From assembly GCF_030538755.1 (NCBI RefSeq), contig NZ_JAUNTJ010000009.1:51078-115077 (forward strand): a DNA stretch of 64,000 nt. The letters run 5' to 3'. The notes beneath the pieces were generated by a model. That model worked only from the letters and a program-made list of their open reading frames with translations, was not told the origin of the DNA and searched no databases. The position numbers were made by a program, and so were the translations under genes. Numbering within the stretch: the stretch's first letter is position 1; every line of letters starts with the position of its first letter. Origin of the DNA: Paracoccus sp. (in: a-proteobacteria) (GTDB lineage: Bacteria > Pseudomonadota > Alphaproteobacteria > Rhodobacterales > Rhodobacteraceae). Below are positions 61,212-64,000 of this stretch, in pieces.

Positions 61212-61741
61212 GGCGTCCTCCGGGCGTTAAAGGCGGCCTGACGCGCGGCCGTCACCGCTGTCAGGATACGGTCGCCGTCTTTCAGGTGGATGAAACGCGG
61301 GCTGTCGCCGCCGAAATGCAGCGTTGTCAGCCCATGATCGCCGGGTTCCAGCACCGGCTGCGCCTTGCGTGACAGGGCGTGGGCACGAAAGGCCAAAGGG
61401 TCACGCTGATGCGCGATCAGCGCCCGGCGGTCGGTGACGGCATAGGCCGTCTGCTGCAAGGCGCGGCTGCGCTGCCGCATGGCACGGAACGGCCAGCCCG
61501 TCACCAGCAGCGCCCCCAGCAACAGCAGCAAAAAGATCACCGCCCGCGCCCCCGGATCGCCCGCCGGTGACGACAGCCAGCGATCCAGCACCAGCAGCGC
61601 GGCCACCCCCACGGCACCAAGCCCGCCGATCAGCCATTCGGCCTGCGTGGGCCGGATCAGCGCCAGTGCGGGAAAGGGGCGACCGGCCCACAGCAGGGCC
61701 TCGCCCTGTTCCAGATGCTGCCGCCAGTCGTAAGGTTTCAT
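61208..61741 (-). CDS. Membrane protein with PH-like domain (third of three)
   Basis: A 177-residue protein with two transmembrane helices (about residues 36-53 and 68-84) and a soluble C-terminal domain containing YAVTDRRALIAHQ, the strand pattern that marks the bacterial PH/YdbS-like domain, ending in RFIHLKDGDRILTAV. Its N-terminus WRQHLEQGEALLWAGRP is the usual entry to this fold. It overlaps both neighbours by four bases. Function unknown. Confidence 0.75.
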   Translation of the reverse strand: MKPYDWRQHLEQGEALLWAGRPFPALALIRPTQAEWLIGGLGAVGVAALLVLDRWLSSPAGDPGARAVIFLLLLLGALLVTGWPFRAMRQRSRALQQTAYAVTDRRALIAHQRDPLAFRAHALSRKAQPVLEPGDHGLTTLHFGGDSPRFIHLKDGDRILTAVTAARQAAFNARRTP

Positions 61742-62187
61742 GCCTTCTTGCCCTCGATCATAGCCATGGCGGCGGCAGAGTTTTCCAGATGGCGGATCAG
61801 GATCTTGCGCCCGCCGCGCGTGACCACCTGCACATCGCCCATCAGGCGGCGCACGGTGGCAATATCGCCACGCTCGACCCTTTCTTGGCCGGGGCCGATC
61901 AGGGCGCGGTTGGTCAGCAGCCAGGTGGCCCGCATCGCATCGGGAAAGAACCAGACGCCCCGAAAGGCAATCGCGGCAAAGGTGCCGAACACCCCGGTCC
62001 ATAACAGATGCCCGCGCCCGATGGCCCACAGGATCAGCACCACCATAATCGCGCCCCCCGCCGCCAGCGCGACGTGATCGCGGATATAGCGGGCGCGGTC
62101 GGGGGTAAGGCGCGCGATCTCGCGCTCGCCATCGGGCAGGACGGGCGGGGGCAGGCGGTCACGATAGGCGGGGCTGCGGTCAGTCAC
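61738..62187 (-). CDS. Membrane protein with PH-like domain (second of three)
   Basis: A 149-residue protein: polar start with LTPDRARYIRDHVAL, two hydrophobic helices (about residues 41-58 and 63-75), then WLLTNRALIGPGQERVERGD and VQVVTRGGRKILIRHLENS, which follows the TNxRL pattern of PH-like membrane proteins. It is coupled by four-base overlaps to the first and third members. No independent evidence of function. Confidence 0.72.
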   Translation of the reverse strand: MTDRSPAYRDRLPPPVLPDGEREIARLTPDRARYIRDHVALAAGGAIMVVLILWAIGRGHLLWTGVFGTFAAIAFRGVWFFPDAMRATWLLTNRALIGPGQERVERGDIATVRRLMGDVQVVTRGGRKILIRHLENSAAAMAMIEGKKA

Positions 62188-62603
62188 GCGGCAAACCTTT
62201 CGCGGGTGGCGTCAAGGGCGCGGTGCAGGCGGGCAGCGCGCGGCAGGTCGTCGATCCGGGCCAGCACCGCGCCCTGCGGTGACGTGACCGTTATGCGGCG
62301 CGACAGAGGGCCAAGCCGAATGCCGCTGATCTGCGACAAGGCGATGTCGTCGCCGCGGTCAGAGATCAGGCGCAGGTTGGTCACGCCCCAGCGGCAGGCA
62401 GGCTGGAACAGGGCCACCATCACAAGGCCAATACCGCCGCCGATCAGGCCCGGCCAAAAGGGAAACGTCACCCCCAGCAGCCCGGCGGCCCAAAACAGCA
62501 CAATAAAAGATGCGGTGAACAGCGCAATATTGACGACCAAGCCCAACCAGCGTGGCGATTCTTGGCATATCACCTGCTCGCCCGGTTGCAGCGCGGGTGT
62601 CAC
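62184..62603 (-). CDS. Membrane protein with PH-like domain (first of three)
   Basis: A 139-residue protein starting with GTG that overlaps the pyrB stop. [20 protein letters not shown] leads into two transmembrane helices (about residues 20-42 and 49-66), followed by [20 protein letters not shown], the best TNxRL-type match of the three, and [17 protein letters not shown]. The arrangement is like YdbT/YdbS-type bPH proteins. Why these sit in a pyrimidine operon is unknown. Confidence 0.75.
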   Translation of the reverse strand: MTPALQPGEQVICQESPRWLGLVVNIALFTASFIVLFWAAGLLGVTFPFWPGLIGGGIGLVMVALFQPACRWGVTNLRLISDRGDDIALSQISGIRLGPLSRRITVTSPQGAVLARIDDLPRAARLHRALDATRERFAA

Positions 62604-63562
62604 GCCATCACCCCGGTTGCGGCGCGGCCACGCTCGGCCCGGAGGTTGCGCGCCAGCAGGTCCAGCACCGCCATGCGCACGGCGACGCCCATTTCCACCT
62701 GATCCTGAATCACGCTGCGGTTGATGTCATCGGCGATGGTGCCGTCGATTTCCACGCCGCGATTCATCGGGCCGGGGTGCATGACGATGGCATCGGGCGC
62801 GGCCAGAGCCAGCTTTTCCGCATCCAGCCCCCAGCGGTGGAAATATTCGCGCTCCGAGGGGATAAAGCCGCCGTCCATGCGTTCCTTTTGCAGCCTCAGC
62901 ATCATCACGACGTCAGCGCCCTTCAGCCCCTGCCGCATGTCGTCGAACACCTCGACCCCCATATCGCGCGCGCCCGTGGGCATCAGCGTTGGCGGGCCGA
63001 TCAGGCGGATGCGGTTTTCCATCTTGCCCAGCAGGATCAGGTTCGAGCGCGCCACGCGGCTGTGCGCAATATCGCCGCAGATCGCCACCGTCAGCCGTTG
63101 CAGCCGCCCCTTGGCCCGGCGGATCGTCAGCGCATCCAGCAGCGCCTGCGTCGGGTGTTCGTGCCGCCCGTCGCCCGCGTTGATGACGGCGCAATTCACC
63201 TTGGACGCCAGCAGGTTGACCGCCCCCGATTGCGGGTGCCGCACCACCAGCAGATCGGGGTGCATGGCGTTCAGCGTCATCGCCGTGTCGATCAGCGTCT
63301 CGCCCTTTTTCACGCTGGATTGCGCGACGGCCATGTTCATCACATCCGCCCCCAGACGCTTGCCCGCCAATTCAAAGCTGGCCTGCGTGCGGGTCGAATT
63401 TTCAAAGAACATGTTGATTTGGGTCATGCCCTCCAGCGCGTCGGCATGCTTCACCGTGCGCCGGTTCAGCTCGACATAGCGTTCGGCCAGATCCAGCAGG
63501 GTGACGATTTCAGCCGGGGCCAGATGGTCGATGCCAAGCAAGTGGCGCGCGCGGAAAGTCAT
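62600..63562 (-). CDS. pyrB: Aspartate carbamoyltransferase catalytic subunit
   Basis: The 320-residue enzyme makes carbamoyl-aspartate in pyrimidine synthesis. The carbamoyl-phosphate loop [20 protein letters not shown] (residues 53-72), the [12 protein letters not shown] segment (about residue 136), and the aspartate loop [15 protein letters not shown] with [13 protein letters not shown] are all present. No pyrI is adjacent, so the partner is probably the DHOase-like protein four genes downstream. First gene of the leftward operon; 116 bases separate it from tRNA-Ala. Confidence 0.96.
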   Translation of the reverse strand: MTFRARHLLGIDHLAPAEIVTLLDLAERYVELNRRTVKHADALEGMTQINMFFENSTRTQASFELAGKRLGADVMNMAVAQSSVKKGETLIDTAMTLNAMHPDLLVVRHPQSGAVNLLASKVNCAVINAGDGRHEHPTQALLDALTIRRAKGRLQRLTVAICGDIAHSRVARSNLILLGKMENRIRLIGPPTLMPTGARDMGVEVFDDMRQGLKGADVVMMLRLQKERMDGGFIPSEREYFHRWGLDAEKLALAAPDAIVMHPGPMNRGVEIDGTIADDINRSVIQDQVEMGVAVRMAVLDLLARNLRAERGRAATGVMA

Positions 63563-63678
63563 TTCAGCCTCGTCAGCGGCGATGCGGGGACAGCCGGTCT
63601 ATGACACAGCCGGACCATTGGCGGCAAGGGCGCGATGGCGATGACCGCCCGTCTGTTTATCGCTGTCAGGGGTGAATT

Positions 63679-63754
<76 letters not shown>

Positions 63755-63902
63755 ACCGGAGGTCCGCAGCGGTGCCTCAGCGCCGTCGCGTGGGGGGTCG
63801 TATAGGGGGGGGCGCGGCGGGGTGCAAGCGGAAAATTCGTCGTTTTGTGACAAGATGCAAAGAATGTCGCGGATCGGGGCCGGGCAGGGGGTGGATGTGA
63901 AA

Positions 63903-63928
63903 ACGGGGCCGCGATGGCCCCGTCACAT
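63903..63928 (-). terminator. Terminator of the gene at the right edge
   Basis: ACGGGGCC pairs with GGCCCCGT around GCGAT; reading leftwards, TTTTC follows the stem. It lies 20 bases after the stop of the partial gene. Confidence 0.75.
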
Positions 63929-63947
63929 GCTCGCCGGAAAAGCGGGC

Positions 63948-64000
63948 TTAGTCTTCGTCGTCGCTGCTGACATCGGCGATGTCGTCCAGCGACACGTCGC
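63948..64000 (-). CDS. C-terminus of an acidic protein, possibly TIGR02300 family (5' end outside window)
   Basis: Only the last 17 residues are visible: DVSLDDIADVSSDDED then TAA. Such an Asp-rich tail directly beside tRNA-Ala(GGC) is how the small zinc-ribbon TIGR02300 protein usually sits in Rhodobacterales, so that is the best guess from synteny. The fragment alone cannot prove it. Confidence 0.45.
   Translation of the reverse strand, partial: DVSLDDIADVSSDDED

Overview
This window is chromosomal DNA from a GC-rich alphaproteobacterium, most likely a member of the Rhodobacteraceae close to Paracoccus. The signs are an NDUFS4-like accessory subunit of respiratory complex I, a B12-dependent class II ribonucleotide reductase, plant-type glutamate-cysteine ligase, the nspC/carboxynorspermidine dehydrogenase pair, a VPLPA-CTERM protein, GANTC (CcrM) and CtrA-type sites, and an unlinked set of core biosynthesis genes. 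There is no rRNA, CRISPR array, prophage or plasmid backbone. Four tRNA genes are present: Arg(TCT), selenocysteine(TCA), Arg(CCT) and Ala(GGC).

Layout. 0-7 kb: core genes (complex I subunit, acetyltransferase, lysozyme-inhibitor-like lipocalin-type protein, Bax-inhibitor-like membrane protein, quinone oxidoreductase, XRE regulator, hisN, mgtE, formyl-THF cyclo-ligase). 6.7-10.8 kb: a long regulatory leader with a perfect CtrA-type site and then nrdJ. 10.8-12.2 kb: wreckage of two IS630-type transposases. 12.25-22.1 kb: a hexuronate catabolic island, with uxuA-uxuB-kdgK leftwards and uxuR-epimerase-TRAP transporter-uxaC rightwards around a shared operator. 22.1-22.5 kb: IS256 and IS630 debris. 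The island is therefore bracketed by transposase fragments and sits between nrdJ and folC. 22.5-34 kb: folC, accD, cardiolipin synthase, phhB, ilvD, two Rhodobacteraceae hypotheticals, the polyamine pair, an AI-2E-type permease and a small secreted protein.

34-43.1 kb, leftwards: the most striking block. One tightly overlapped operon holds a periplasmic membrane-bound formate dehydrogenase (fdhA with an in-frame UGA selenocysteine codon, fdhB, fdhC), its maturation factor fdhE, and the selenocysteine machinery selA, selB and tRNA-Sec (selC), with selC starting two bases after the selB stop. Only selD is missing from the set.

43.3-49 kb: xthA, an ECF sigma/anti-sigma pair divergent from a secreted subtilase, a frameshifted DUF4145 gene beside tRNA-Arg(CCT), and a LacI regulator. 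49-59 kb: S49 peptidase, tiny membrane protein, Ca/Na antiporter, a FolM-like SDR, uvrC with an unusual AT-rich leader (a perfect DnaA box and five GANTC sites), pgsA, moaD, moaE, an acetyltransferase, gshA and a GDSL hydrolase. 59-63.6 kb, leftwards: pyrB, three consecutive small membrane proteins of PH-like type, a dihydroorotase homologue without its metal-binding HxH motif, and plsY. The right edge has tRNA-Ala and the tail of an acidic protein. A family of short REP-like intergenic elements occurs at least three times as near-identical copies plus two diverged ones.
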